Assembly (NCBI RefSeq): GCF_000632225.1
Contig: NZ_JFYV01000005.1
Span: 42,841 to 106,840 of the forward strand
Source: Sphingomonas sp. RIT328
GTDB taxonomy: Bacteria; Pseudomonadota; Alphaproteobacteria; Sphingomonadales; Sphingomonadaceae
DNA: 64,000 nucleotides
Direction of reading: 5' to 3'
Shown here in pieces: positions 15,604 to 23,673 of the stretch. The position numbers and the translations under genes were made by a program. How positions within the stretch are numbered: position 1 is the stretch's first letter; every line of letters starts with the position of its first letter. Below the pieces are notes generated by a model. That model made no database searches. It was given only the letters and a program-made list of their open reading frames with translations, and had not been told where the DNA came from.

Positions 15604-16551
15604 TCACCGCGGCCGCTGCCACAATCCCGGATCGCGCGGTACCGCCGCGATCGTCAGCCGCTGCCGCGCATCGATCGCCGCCTGCACGATGAAGCCGAGC
15701 TTCTCGCCCTTGCCCGTCGTCACCCGCGCGTCCCACGCCCGTTCGCCGCGCTCCGCCACCTTGCGGCCGATCGCGCCATAGATGCGCGCCGCGGCGAGCA
15801 CCGCCCAGGCGGAGCGGAACGACAGCGCGCGCGTGCCGATGCGCGCGCTCGCCTCGAACTGTGCGGCGCGGGTGGTCAGGCGGCGGGCGAGCGCGGCGAG
15901 CGCCGGGCGGTTGGCCGGCGCCATCACCGCATCGGGCGCGATCCCCGCCTCGGCGAGCCAATCGGTCGGCAGATAGCAGCGCCCCGCCGCGGCATCCTCG
16001 TCGAGATCGCGCGCGATATTGGCGAGCTGGAAGGCGAGGCCGAGGTCGCAGGCACGGTCGAGTACGGCGTCGTCGTCGGGCGATACGCCCATGATCACCG
16101 CCATCATGCAGCCGACGACACCGGCGACGTGATAGCAATAGCGCAGCAGATCGTCCTCGGTGCGCGGCCGCCAGCCGTCCGCGTCGAGCCGGAAGCCTTG
16201 GATCAGGTCGTGCGCGAAGCGCGGCGGCAGGCGCGTCTCGCCCGCGACGAGGCGCAGCGCGTCGAACGCGGGCACGCCGATGACGTCGCCGGCAAGCGCC
16301 GCATCGGTGAGCATCGCCATCGCCGCGATCCGCGCCGGCGCATCCTCGACCACCGACATGACGTGGCCGTGATCCTGCCCGTCGGCGATATCGTCGCAGG
16401 CGCGGCACCAGGCGTAGAGCAGCCACGCCCGCTCGCGCGTCCGCCGGTCGAACAACAGGCTCGCGGCCGCGAAGCTCTTCGACCCGCGCGCGATCGATTC
16501 GTGCGCGGTGGCGACGATCGCGTCGCGGCTCGGGCCGGCGCTAGAGGTCAG
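15604..16551 (-). CDS. crtB: Phytoene/squalene synthase family protein, probable phytoene synthase
   Basis: The protein has about 315 residues if translation starts at CTG 16551. Both Asp-rich motifs are present: CDDIADG (about 53-58) and NIARDLDEDA (about 179-187), which bind the two diphosphate substrates through Mg2+. The conserved N-terminal block HESIARGSKSFAAAS lies upstream of the only standard start (TTG 16455), so that start would truncate the enzyme. No ATG, GTG or TTG lies between the upstream stop and this block. The product is inferred to be phytoene for carotenoids; HpnC/HpnD is less likely because no partner is present. It overlaps the end of the LOG gene by about 11 bases. Confidence 0.82.
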   Translation of the reverse strand: MTSSAGPSRDAIVATAHESIARGSKSFAAASLLFDRRTRERAWLLYAWCRACDDIADGQDHGHVMSVVEDAPARIAAMAMLTDAALAGDVIGVPAFDALRLVAGETRLPPRFAHDLIQGFRLDADGWRPRTEDDLLRYCYHVAGVVGCMMAVIMGVSPDDDAVLDRACDLGLAFQLANIARDLDEDAAAGRCYLPTDWLAEAGIAPDAVMAPANRPALAALARRLTTRAAQFEASARIGTRALSFRSAWAVLAAARIYGAIGRKVAERGERAWDARVTTGKGEKLGFIVQAAIDARQRLTIAAVPRDPGLWQRPR

Positions 16552-17122
16552 ACGTCTTCATCCGCACGATCGGCTGCGTCGGCTGATGCGCCGCCATCTG
16601 CGCGAGCAGCCCGTCGAGCGTGTCGTCGACGATCAGCAGGTCGCGATGCTGCGGGCGCAGGAAGCCGACCTCGGCCGATTTGCGCCAGAAGGCGATGAGA
16701 TCGTCATAATAGCCGGCGACGTTGAGCAGCCCGACCGGATTGGCGTGATAGCCGAGCTGCGCCCAGCTCAGCGCCTCCCACAATTCGTCCATCGTGCCAG
16801 TGCCGCCGGGGATGGTGACGAAGCCGTCCGACAGGTCGGTGAATAGCGCCTTGCGCGCGTGCATGCCCGCGACGACGTGCAGCTCGGTAAGGCCGCGATG
16901 CGCCACTTCGGCATCGACCAGCGCCTGCGGGATGACGCCGATCACCTCGCCCCCCGCCGCCAGCGCACCATCGGCGACCGCGCCCATCAATCCGAGCCGG
17001 CCGCCGCCATAGACGAGGCCGATGCCGCGCTCGGCGAGCGTGCGACCGACCGAGCGGGCGGAGTCGAGATAGACGGGGTCGGCGGGCGTCGCGGAGCCGC
17101 AATAGATGGCGAGGCGTTTCAT
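16541..17122 (-). CDS. LOG family protein (TIGR00730 Rossmann fold)
   Basis: The 193-residue protein starts MKRLAIYCGSATPADP and contains GLVYGGGRLGLMGAVADG and the catalytic signature PGGTGTMDE (about residues 105-113). These are the hallmarks of cytokinin riboside 5'-monophosphate phosphoribohydrolases (LOG) and related nucleotide hydrolases. In bacteria the physiological substrate is often AMP or a cytokinin nucleotide, not determinable here. I chose ATG 17122 over the upstream in-frame ATG 17182 because the family begins at this Met. Confidence 0.88.
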   Translation of the reverse strand: MKRLAIYCGSATPADPVYLDSARSVGRTLAERGIGLVYGGGRLGLMGAVADGALAAGGEVIGVIPQALVDAEVAHRGLTELHVVAGMHARKALFTDLSDGFVTIPGGTGTMDELWEALSWAQLGYHANPVGLLNVAGYYDDLIAFWRKSAEVGFLRPQHRDLLIVDDTLDGLLAQMAAHQPTQPIVRMKTSDL

Positions 17123-17201
17123 GCTCCTGCCGCTACGCGACCGCGCGCCGGGCGACAAGCGGCGCGGGGCATCGGCCGGCATCCTCTTCCGCGCCGCACC
17201 C

Positions 17202-17675
17202 TCATTCCGCCGCCTGCACGTCCTCGGGCAGCGCCCAGATCAGGTCGCCGGGGCCGAGCGTGCGGCCGTCGTGCGCATGTACCGCCACCGGCGCGATCGG
17301 CCGCTGGTCGCGCGCATCGACGAGGACGGGGAAGGCCGGCTCGCCCAATTCCCAGCGCTCGCCCCATTGGCGCAGCGCGACCATCGTCGGCAGCAGCGCA
17401 TGCCCCTTGTCGGTCAGCGTATAGCGGATCCTGCGCCGGTCCTTGGGCAGCGGCTCGCGTTGCAGGATGCCGTGATCGACCAGCCGCGCCAGCCGGTTGG
17501 CGAGGATGTTGCGCGCGATGCCGAGCTCCGCCTGGAACGCCTCGAAATGATGCAGGCCGTTGAACGCGGCGCGCAGGATCAGGAACGACCAGCGTTCCCC
17601 CATCGCCTCGAGCGCTGCGGGCAGGCTGCAGCCGCGCAGCGATTCGCGTAAGGGTGGGGGCTTGGCTGTCGTCAT
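17202..17675 (-). CDS. HxlR family transcriptional regulator
   Basis: The 157-residue winged-helix protein has the HxlR signatures RGCSLPAALEAMGERWSFLILRAAF, with the conserved N-terminal Cys, HFEAFQAELGIARNILANRL (recognition helix) and LPKDRRRIRYTLTDKG (wing). Such regulators often respond to electrophiles or oxidants through the N-terminal Cys. It has an additional C-terminal segment of about 45 residues (PVLVDARDQRPIAPV...) beyond the DNA-binding domain. It is divergent from rsh, and its target is not evident. Confidence 0.85.
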   Translation of the reverse strand: MTTAKPPPLRESLRGCSLPAALEAMGERWSFLILRAAFNGLHHFEAFQAELGIARNILANRLARLVDHGILQREPLPKDRRRIRYTLTDKGHALLPTMVALRQWGERWELGEPAFPVLVDARDQRPIAPVAVHAHDGRTLGPGDLIWALPEDVQAAE

Positions 17676-17762
17676 GCCGGCGCAGCCTAGCCGATCGCGC
17701 GGCGGCCTGCGACCGGCGTGCCGCGGTCTGCTCATCGAAATCGTACACGTATCCGCAACAAG

Positions 17763-19904
17763 ATGTTGCAAAGCACCATCGGCCTCCCCCATGTGGTCGA
17801 CGTGCTACGGCAATATGAACTGGTCGACCGCGTGCTCGACTATGACCCGGATGCGGACGAGGCGCTGCTCAACCGCGCCTACGTCTTCTCGATGCAGGCG
17901 CACGGCAGCCAGAAGCGCGCGAGCGGCGATCCCTATTTCAGCCATCCGATCGAGGTGGCGGGCATCCTCACCGACCTCAGGCTCGACGACGAGACGATCG
18001 CCACCGCGATCCTGCACGATACGATCGAGGATACGGTCGCGACGCCCGAGGAGATCACCCGGTTGTTCGGCGGCAATGTCGCGCGGCTGGTCGACGGCGT
18101 GACCAAATTGAGCAAGATCGAGGCGCAGACCGAGAACGAACGCGCCGCCGAGAATCTGCGCAAGTTCCTGCTCGCCATGTCGGACGACATCCGCGTGTTG
18201 CTCGTCAAGCTCGCCGACCGGCTGCACAACATGCGCACGCTCCATCACATCGCCAAGCCCGAGAAGCGGCGGCGGATCGCGAAGGAGACGATGGACATCT
18301 ACGCGCCGCTCGCCGAGCGGATCGGGATGTACGAGTTCATGAAGGAGATGCAGACGCTCGCCTTCGAACAGCTCGAGCCGGAAGCGTTCGAATCAATCAG
18401 CAAGCGGCTCGAACAGCTCAAGACCGGCGGCGGCGACCGGATCGCGCGCATCGCCTCCGGCCTCAAGCTGCTGCTCGGCCGCGCCGGCGTCGAGGCCGAG
18501 GTGACGGGGCGCGAGAAACACCCTTATTCGATCTGGCGCAAGATGAGCGAGCGCCACATCAGCTTCGAGCAGCTCTCCGACGTGATGGCGTTCCGCGCGA
18601 TCGTGCCGACGGTGGAGGATTGCTATCGCACGCTCGGCATCATCCATCGCCGCTGGCCGATGGTGCCGGGGCGGTTCAAGGACTATATCTCGACGCCCAA
18701 GCGCAACGGCTATCGCTCGCTGCACACCAGCGTCATCCATGCCGACAATGCGCGCATCGAGATCCAGATCCGCACCGCCGACATGCATGCCGAGGCCGAA
18801 TTCGGCCTCGCCGCGCACTGGGCGTACAAGGAAAAGAAGGTTCGCGCCGACAGCCAGCACAGCTGGATCGCCGATCTGGTCGAGATCCTCGAAACCGCGG
18901 GCAGCCCCGAAGAGCTGCTCGAACATACCCGCATGGCGATGTATCAGGATCGCATCTTCGCCTTCACGCCGAAGGGCGAGCTGATCCAGCTGCCCAAGGG
19001 CGCGACGCCGATCGATTTCGCCTATGCGGTGCACACCGATCTCGGCGACCAGGCGGTCGGTGCCAAGATCAACGGCCGCGTCGTGCCGCTGTCGACGGTG
19101 ATCGAGAACGGCGATCAGGTGCAGGTGCTGCGCTCCAAGGGGCAGGTGCCGCAGCCCGGCTGGCTCAACTTTGCGATCACCGGCAAGGCGCTCGCCGGTA
19201 TCCGCCGCTACCTGCGCAACCGCGAGCGCGACGAGCTGATCGCACTCGGCCGCAAGCTGTACGACGATATCGTCCGCCGCCTGCCCGCGCAGCTCGGCAG
19301 CGACGCGCTCGACCATGCGCTGTCGCGGCTCAACCTCGGCGACGAGGCGGCGCTGATGGCGGCGATCGCGCGACGCACCCTGTCCGACCATGCGGTGATG
19401 GAGGCTCTGATGCCGGGATCGGCGGGGGCCGACGTCGCGCCGCTCGCGCCGCAGTCCACCGCGATCTCGATCAAGGGGCTGACGCCGGGCGTCGCCTTCG
19501 ACCTCGCCGAATGCTGCCATCCGGTGCCGGGCGACCGGATCGTCGGGCTGCGCCGCCCCGATGCGGGGATCGAGGTCCATGCGATCGACTGCCCGGTGCT
19601 CGCCGAACTCGCCGAGCGCGGCACCGACGAGACCGACTGGGTCGACGTCGACTGGGGCGACAAGAGCGACGGCGCGGTGGCGCGGATCAGCGTGCAGGTG
19701 AAGAACGAACCCGGCGCGCTCGGCATCGTCTCGACGATCATCGGCGCGCATCGCGCGAACATCATCGCGTTGCGGCTCGATACGCGCGATTCGATGTTCC
19801 ACACCAACGTCATCGACGTCGAGGTGCACGACGTGCAGCAACTGATGCGGCTGATTGCGGCGCTGCGCGCGGCGGACGCGGTGAATGCGGTGGAGCGGGT
19901 GTGA
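17763..19904 (+). CDS. rsh: Bifunctional (p)ppGpp synthetase/hydrolase, RelA/SpoT family
   Basis: The protein has 713 residues from ATG 17763. The HD hydrolase domain has HPIEVAGIL and HDTIEDT (His85-Asp86). The synthetase domain has HPYSIWRKM, RFKDYISTPKRNGYRSLHT and EIQIRT. TGS (DRIFAFTPKGELIQLPKGATPIDFAYAVHTD), a Cys-containing zinc-finger segment (ECCHPVPGDRIVG) and a C-terminal ACT domain (VKNEPGALGIVSTIIG) follow. This is the single Rsh enzyme typical of alphaproteobacteria, setting alarmone levels during starvation. No good ribosome-binding site precedes this ATG, so the start is less certain than the gene. Confidence 0.95.
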   Translation: MLQSTIGLPHVVDVLRQYELVDRVLDYDPDADEALLNRAYVFSMQAHGSQKRASGDPYFSHPIEVAGILTDLRLDDETIATAILHDTIEDTVATPEEITRLFGGNVARLVDGVTKLSKIEAQTENERAAENLRKFLLAMSDDIRVLLVKLADRLHNMRTLHHIAKPEKRRRIAKETMDIYAPLAERIGMYEFMKEMQTLAFEQLEPEAFESISKRLEQLKTGGGDRIARIASGLKLLLGRAGVEAEVTGREKHPYSIWRKMSERHISFEQLSDVMAFRAIVPTVEDCYRTLGIIHRRWPMVPGRFKDYISTPKRNGYRSLHTSVIHADNARIEIQIRTADMHAEAEFGLAAHWAYKEKKVRADSQHSWIADLVEILETAGSPEELLEHTRMAMYQDRIFAFTPKGELIQLPKGATPIDFAYAVHTDLGDQAVGAKINGRVVPLSTVIENGDQVQVLRSKGQVPQPGWLNFAITGKALAGIRRYLRNRERDELIALGRKLYDDIVRRLPAQLGSDALDHALSRLNLGDEAALMAAIARRTLSDHAVMEALMPGSAGADVAPLAPQSTAISIKGLTPGVAFDLAECCHPVPGDRIVGLRRPDAGIEVHAIDCPVLAELAERGTDETDWVDVDWGDKSDGAVARISVQVKNEPGALGIVSTIIGAHRANIIALRLDTRDSMFHTNVIDVEVHDVQQLMRLIAALRAADAVNAVERV

Positions 19905-19906
19905 TG

Positions 19907-19933
19907 CCGGCGGCGGCAGTGGCGCGCCGCCGG
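19907..19933 (+). terminator. Hairpin downstream of rsh
   Basis: A perfect 9-bp GC stem (CCGGCGGCG at 19907-19915 with CGCCGCCGG at 19925-19933) with a 9-base loop begins two bases after the rsh stop codon. There is no following T-run, so it is a weak candidate for an intrinsic terminator or an mRNA-stabilising hairpin. Confidence 0.4.
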
Positions 19934-19945
19934 AGATGAGTGAGG

Positions 19946-20452
19946 TTAGTTCGGGCTTGGATGATCGTTGCTTGTCTCGATATTGAAGTAGTATCTGTCG
20001 AAGCCATTGCCGGTGACGGAACATTTCGGTAGCGGATCGCCGTCGTAGCGGGAGGCGGATGCCGATACGAATTCACCGGTTGACGTCTTGTACGTGATGC
20101 CGAACATGCAAACCGGGGTATTGGTTTTTTTGGTATCGCGGTCTTCGTAGCTATACGACGCCTTGAACCAGACTTCGGTATAATAGGCTACATCCAGCAT
20201 GCGGATTCTGCCCATCTTGCTTTTGCCGGCCTCGATCGTACCGTCTATCCGATCGGTCACGGTGCCGTCATCATGGCCGGTGCCGTAGCGAGCACTATTC
20301 TCTATATCATAGATTGTAACTAGATAGGGGGTATTGTTCGTTAAGGTTATCCAATAGTTATGATCTGAGACCTGAGCGTTTGCCGTTGCTGAAGCGCCGA
20401 CTGTTACGGCGAAAAGGAGAGCGGCGGTAATTAGACGAAGGGGATTTTTCAT
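19946..20452 (-). CDS. Secreted small protein of unknown family
   Basis: The protein has 168 residues from ATG 20452, with GGAGA six bases upstream. A Sec signal peptide is clear: MKNPLRLITAALLFAVTVGA then an Ala-rich cleavage site near ATANAQ (about residue 27). The mature part (~141 residues) looks beta-rich, with many Tyr/Thr (ITLTNNTPYLVTIYDI, EVWFKASYSYED) and two Cys (PVCMFGITY, PKCSVTG) that could pair. The family is not recognised. It starts 22 bases after the pentapeptide-repeat gene stop, so the two are probably one transcript. GC is visibly lower than the genome norm. Confidence 0.75.
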   Translation of the reverse strand: MKNPLRLITAALLFAVTVGASATANAQVSDHNYWITLTNNTPYLVTIYDIENSARYGTGHDDGTVTDRIDGTIEAGKSKMGRIRMLDVAYYTEVWFKASYSYEDRDTKKTNTPVCMFGITYKTSTGEFVSASASRYDGDPLPKCSVTGNGFDRYYFNIETSNDHPSPN

Positions 20453-20474
20453 TGACGTTCTCCGATCAACGAAT

Positions 20475-21728
20475 TCAACGACTGTTGCGGACGGCATATT
20501 CATGCCAGAAATCCTTGAAAAGTTCGGTCAAGTAATAATTGCTGCTCGTGACGTGGATGGGCTGATCAAGCCAGTTTGAAATAGTCGCGCCGACAAATGC
20601 GCCGGGACTTACGAGTGATTTTCGCATATCATAATTGACAAAATGCGTGCCGGTGAATTTTGCACCACGAAAGTCAGTATCGCTGACTACATCTTGGTAA
20701 CTCTGGCTGCTGCCAGTCAAATATGATGATCCCGCGCTGGAACTGTAGCTCCTAAATTCCGCGTTCGAAAAATCGCATCCGGAGAAATCCATCCCGGTCA
20801 TGACACAGTCAATAAACTGCGCACTTCGAAAACTCTTATTTTTAACCTCTAAATTCATATTCCTGAGGTCGAGACTGGATAGAATCAATCTCGTACTGCT
20901 ATCTTTAAAAGATACCCCGTCAACTTTGCTATTTTCGAGTAAAACGTAACCGCCCTCGATATGGCTGAAATCGGCATTCGTCGCGTCGAGGCGGCAAGCG
21001 ATTATATTTCCTTTGATGTGCTGAAAATTAGCGTTCTCGATTGACCCCGTTATAAACTTCGAGTTGGTTATCGTTGCACTATCAAAATTTGCGTTTGAGA
21101 AATTACAATCACGTGCATATAATTCGTGTTGAAATACGGCGTTCGAAAAATCACATTTTGAAAAGTTACACCTTCCAACGCCATAGCTCTTGAAATCGTA
21201 ATTTCTGTTGTGTTTGACGGCCTCTTCATCCTCGAAATTGAATGAAAACGTCGCCCCTGCAAACGAACTGTCGCTGAAATTAGAATCGTCTATATCGGTG
21301 TGGTCGAAGCTCGCTTTGGTGAAGCTGGTGCCGACCGCGGTAACGCCGCGCAGGTTCGACTTGCTGAATGTCGCGCCGTCGAACTTCGCGCCACTCAGCG
21401 TGGCGCCGCTGAAGTCGACCCCGGTCAGGTCCTTGCCCGTCAGGTCGGCGCCGCTGAGGTCGGCGCCGCGCAGGTCGAGCTTCGACAGGTCGGTGCTGCG
21501 CAGATCCTGACCGTGCAGATCGAGCTTGGGCGGCGGCGGCGTGTCGGGCGCCTTGCCCTGTTCGGTCAGCACCACAGCGGCAGCGTCACCCGACAGCTTC
21601 TGGATGCCTTGCGCACCCGGTTTGGTTTCCGCTGCCGCTGGCTTGGGGTCCGTGGCGGGTGCGGTGGTCTCCGATCGGGGCGGTTCGCTCGCCTGAACCG
21701 GAGCGGCTGATACGGTCGTGACGTTCAT
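20475..21728 (-). CDS. Pentapeptide-repeat protein 1
   Basis: The protein has 417 residues from ATG 21728, with AAGGAG six bases upstream. The N-terminal ~60 residues are Pro/Ala/Thr-rich and probably disordered, followed by GIQKLSGDAAAVVLTEQG. From about residue 68 come pentapeptide repeats of the A(D/N)LXX type (LDLHGQDLRSTDLSKLDLRG, GADLSGADLTGKDLTG), predicting a right-handed quadrilateral beta-helix. The C-terminus ends in a non-repeat segment (SSNYYLTELFKDFWHEYAV). No signal peptide is visible. It is a full-length paralog of the next gene with the same length. The codons for about residues 150-417 are strikingly AT-rich compared with the N-terminal part. Confidence 0.85.
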   Translation of the reverse strand: MNVTTVSAAPVQASEPPRSETTAPATDPKPAAAETKPGAQGIQKLSGDAAAVVLTEQGKAPDTPPPPKLDLHGQDLRSTDLSKLDLRGADLSGADLTGKDLTGVDFSGATLSGAKFDGATFSKSNLRGVTAVGTSFTKASFDHTDIDDSNFSDSSFAGATFSFNFEDEEAVKHNRNYDFKSYGVGRCNFSKCDFSNAVFQHELYARDCNFSNANFDSATITNSKFITGSIENANFQHIKGNIIACRLDATNADFSHIEGGYVLLENSKVDGVSFKDSSTRLILSSLDLRNMNLEVKNKSFRSAQFIDCVMTGMDFSGCDFSNAEFRSYSSSAGSSYLTGSSQSYQDVVSDTDFRGAKFTGTHFVNYDMRKSLVSPGAFVGATISNWLDQPIHVTSSNYYLTELFKDFWHEYAVRNSR

Positions 21729-21759
21729 CGCTTACTCCTTTCTTGCTTGGTCCAGACTC

Positions 21760-21765
21760 ATTGTA
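21760..21765 (-). promoter_or_regulatory. Putative -10 element of pentapeptide paralog 1
   Basis: TACAAT on the minus strand, 31 bases before the ATG at 21728. The same CTACAATGA sequence occurs at nearly the same distance before paralog 2. No clear -35 hexamer is seen. The assignment rests on the shared sequence and spacing. Confidence 0.4.
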
Positions 21766-22011
21766 GCAAGAAAAGGGGAAGGCATCGTGACTCATCCCGG
21801 GTTATCAAATAACCTTATCGTTCCATTTGACTCTTTCTGCATGGTGTCAAACATTCAAACAGTAGTTTCGTTTGCAAACGATCGCGCGCGTGACTCGGTA
21901 ACCAGGTGAAGACATCTGTAATATCACCGACATGCCGGCGTGACGGGTGACGGATACCGATTACGCAACGATGTTGGGTGCGATCGCTGGCCGGCACCGG
22001 CGCGACGTCGA

Positions 22012-22044
22012 GATCCCGCCCGCGGGTTCCGGCCGGGCGGGATC
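22012..22044 (-). terminator. Perfect 11-bp hairpin downstream of pentapeptide paralog 2
   Basis: GATCCCGCCCG (22012-22022) pairs with CGGGCGGGATC (22034-22044) around an 11-base loop, 28 bases past the paralog 2 stop. It lacks a T-run, so termination is inferred only from stem strength and position. Confidence 0.45.
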
Positions 22045-22071
22045 GGATTCGTCTTGCCGGAAGGCGGGCGA

Positions 22072-23325
22072 TCAGCCGAAATGCTGCCTGCGCGCACTGT
22101 CCCGCGGCCATGCATCCCGGAACACGGTCTTGATGTCATAACGGTCGCTCGACACGAACGTCGGCGTATCGTCGCCATAGCCGATCGTCGTCCCGCGCAG
22201 CGCGCCGGCGTCGAGTTGCGCCTTGCGCAGGTCGAAGTCGCGGAAGGACGCACCGTCGAACCGCGCATTGTGGAAGTTGACGCCGGATACGATGCTCGCG
22301 CTCTGCCGGCCCGTCGAGCTGAGATAGGGGCTGGCGATCACCGGCCCGGTGCTGCGGAACGTCGCGCCGCGGAAGTCGAAGCCCGAGAAGTCCATCCCCG
22401 TCATCACGCAATCGGTGAATGCGGCGTTGCGCAGGTCCTTGTGCGCGACGGAGAGGTCGACATGCCGCAGATCGATCGCGGTGGCGGTCAATTGCACGTT
22501 GCTGTCGGCGAAGCTGGCACCATCGACCTTGCTCGTCCGGAGGCGGATGGTCGCGCCGTCGATATGCCGGAAATCGGCGTTGGTCGCATCCATATGGTCG
22601 GTGGTCAGTATGCCGGCGATCCGTTCGAAGCTCGCGCCCCGCATGCTGCCCTGGGCGAACGTCACAGTCCCGAGCCTCGCACCATCGAAGGTCGCGCCGT
22701 CGATGGTGGACCCGACGATCGTCGCGCCGGCCTCGAACACCGCGCGGGAGAAATCGGCGTTGGTGAACTTGCTCTTCCTGATGACATAGCCGGCACCGAT
22801 CGTCGTGCCGTCGTCGCCTGCCATATCGTCGACGAAGCCGCCGAAACGGGCATCGGCGAACCTGGCCCCGGTGAAATCGGCCTCGCTGAGATCGCTCAGG
22901 TCGAAATGCGCCTTGGTGAAGCTGGCGCCGGTCGCCTTGACGCCGTGAAGGTTGGTGCCGACCAGCGTCGCCCCGTCGAGCCTGGCACCCGCGAGATTGG
23001 CGCCGCTGAGATCGAGTCCGGACAGATCCTTGCCGGTCAGGTCGACGCCGCTGAGGTCGGCGCCGCGCAGGTCGAGCGTCTTGAGGTCGACGTCGCGCAG
23101 ATCCTGGCCATGGAGGTCGAGCCGCCCCGACGCCCCGCGCCGGATGCCCTGCTGGCTGAGCACCACCGCCGCGGCGAGCGGGGCCAGCCGCCGGATGCCG
23201 GTCGTCCCGGTGGCGACGGTCACCGCGACCGGATCGGGGGCCGGGATGCCGGCCGGCGGCGTCACCGCGATCGGGTCGTCGCCGCCTGCCGGCGACACGG
23301 TGAGCGCCGTTCGTGCAATCATCAT
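22072..23325 (-). CDS. Pentapeptide-repeat protein 2
   Basis: The protein has 417 residues from ATG 23325, with GGAG seven bases upstream. It aligns with paralog 1 along its whole length: GIRRLAPLAAAVVLSQQG, LDLHGQDLRDVDL, LRGADLSGVDLTGKDLSG, DATNADFRHIDG, TSKVDGASFADS and DCVMTGMDFSGFDF are shared blocks. The repeats predict a beta-helix with a short non-repeat C-terminus (SSDRYDIKTVFRDAWPRD). Unlike paralog 1, its base composition is GC-rich throughout. Pentapeptide proteins can mimic DNA or act as scaffolds or effectors; no specific role can be assigned here. Confidence 0.85.
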   Translation of the reverse strand: MMIARTALTVSPAGGDDPIAVTPPAGIPAPDPVAVTVATGTTGIRRLAPLAAAVVLSQQGIRRGASGRLDLHGQDLRDVDLKTLDLRGADLSGVDLTGKDLSGLDLSGANLAGARLDGATLVGTNLHGVKATGASFTKAHFDLSDLSEADFTGARFADARFGGFVDDMAGDDGTTIGAGYVIRKSKFTNADFSRAVFEAGATIVGSTIDGATFDGARLGTVTFAQGSMRGASFERIAGILTTDHMDATNADFRHIDGATIRLRTSKVDGASFADSNVQLTATAIDLRHVDLSVAHKDLRNAAFTDCVMTGMDFSGFDFRGATFRSTGPVIASPYLSSTGRQSASIVSGVNFHNARFDGASFRDFDLRKAQLDAGALRGTTIGYGDDTPTFVSSDRYDIKTVFRDAWPRDSARRQHFG

Positions 23326-23673
23326 CGTATGTCTCCGGTAGGATGTACTTCTCCGTCATTGTAGAGAGGCATCACCGACCGATCCGTCATAAAGCCGAGA
23401 CGACGCGGTTAAGTCATGGCGGGCAACACGTTATTTATTTTGTCAGTACATCGACTCGGTTGCGGTCGTTTCGAGACCATATCGGGACAATAGAGACGCC
23501 AATCGGCGCACGGCGGATCCGGTGTCGCGGCGGGCGGTATCCCGCACCGGGCGCCACCCCCGCCCCCCGCAATCGCCTTCGACAAGCCCCCTGCCGAGCG
23601 GCTAGGGTGATGTCACACCTTGGCGGCGGCGCGGCGCTGCCCCACATGGGCAACGGACACGAAGGAGCATGAC
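23326..23673. other. Intergenic region between pentapeptide paralog 2 and cnoX
   Basis: 348 bases between divergent genes. It contains the TACAAT hexamer of paralog 2 at 23363-23358 and, nearer cnoX, a small inverted repeat GGTG-ATGTCA-CACC around 23607-23620. The segment 23420-23450 is locally AT-rich. No ORF is credible here. Confidence 0.6.
23358..23363 (-). promoter_or_regulatory. Putative -10 element of pentapeptide paralog 2
   Basis: TACAAT on the minus strand, 32 bases before the ATG at 23325, within CTACAATGA, also present before paralog 1. No -35 hexamer is obvious. Confidence 0.4.

Larger units (their letters stand above)
21729..22071. other. Intergenic region between the two pentapeptide-repeat genes
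   Basis: 343 bases without a convincing gene. The part near 21730-21930 is AT-rich and holds the probable promoter of paralog 1 (minus strand), including a TACAAT hexamer at 21765-21760. The part nearer paralog 2 returns to high GC and contains the perfect hairpin at 22012-22044. Confidence 0.6.

Noticed and set aside
18393..20024. 543-codon minus-strand frame inside rsh
   Set aside because: Antisense shadow of a well-conserved alarmone enzyme; no motifs.
21068..21262. 64-codon frame in the AT-rich part of pentapeptide gene 1
   Set aside because: It is out of frame with the pentapeptide repeats, which continue unbroken through this segment.
20475..23325. Pentapeptide-repeat pair as Qnr-type quinolone protection proteins
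   Set aside because: They are nearly twice the length of Qnr proteins, with a disordered N-terminus and no Qnr-like loop signatures; resistance cannot be claimed.
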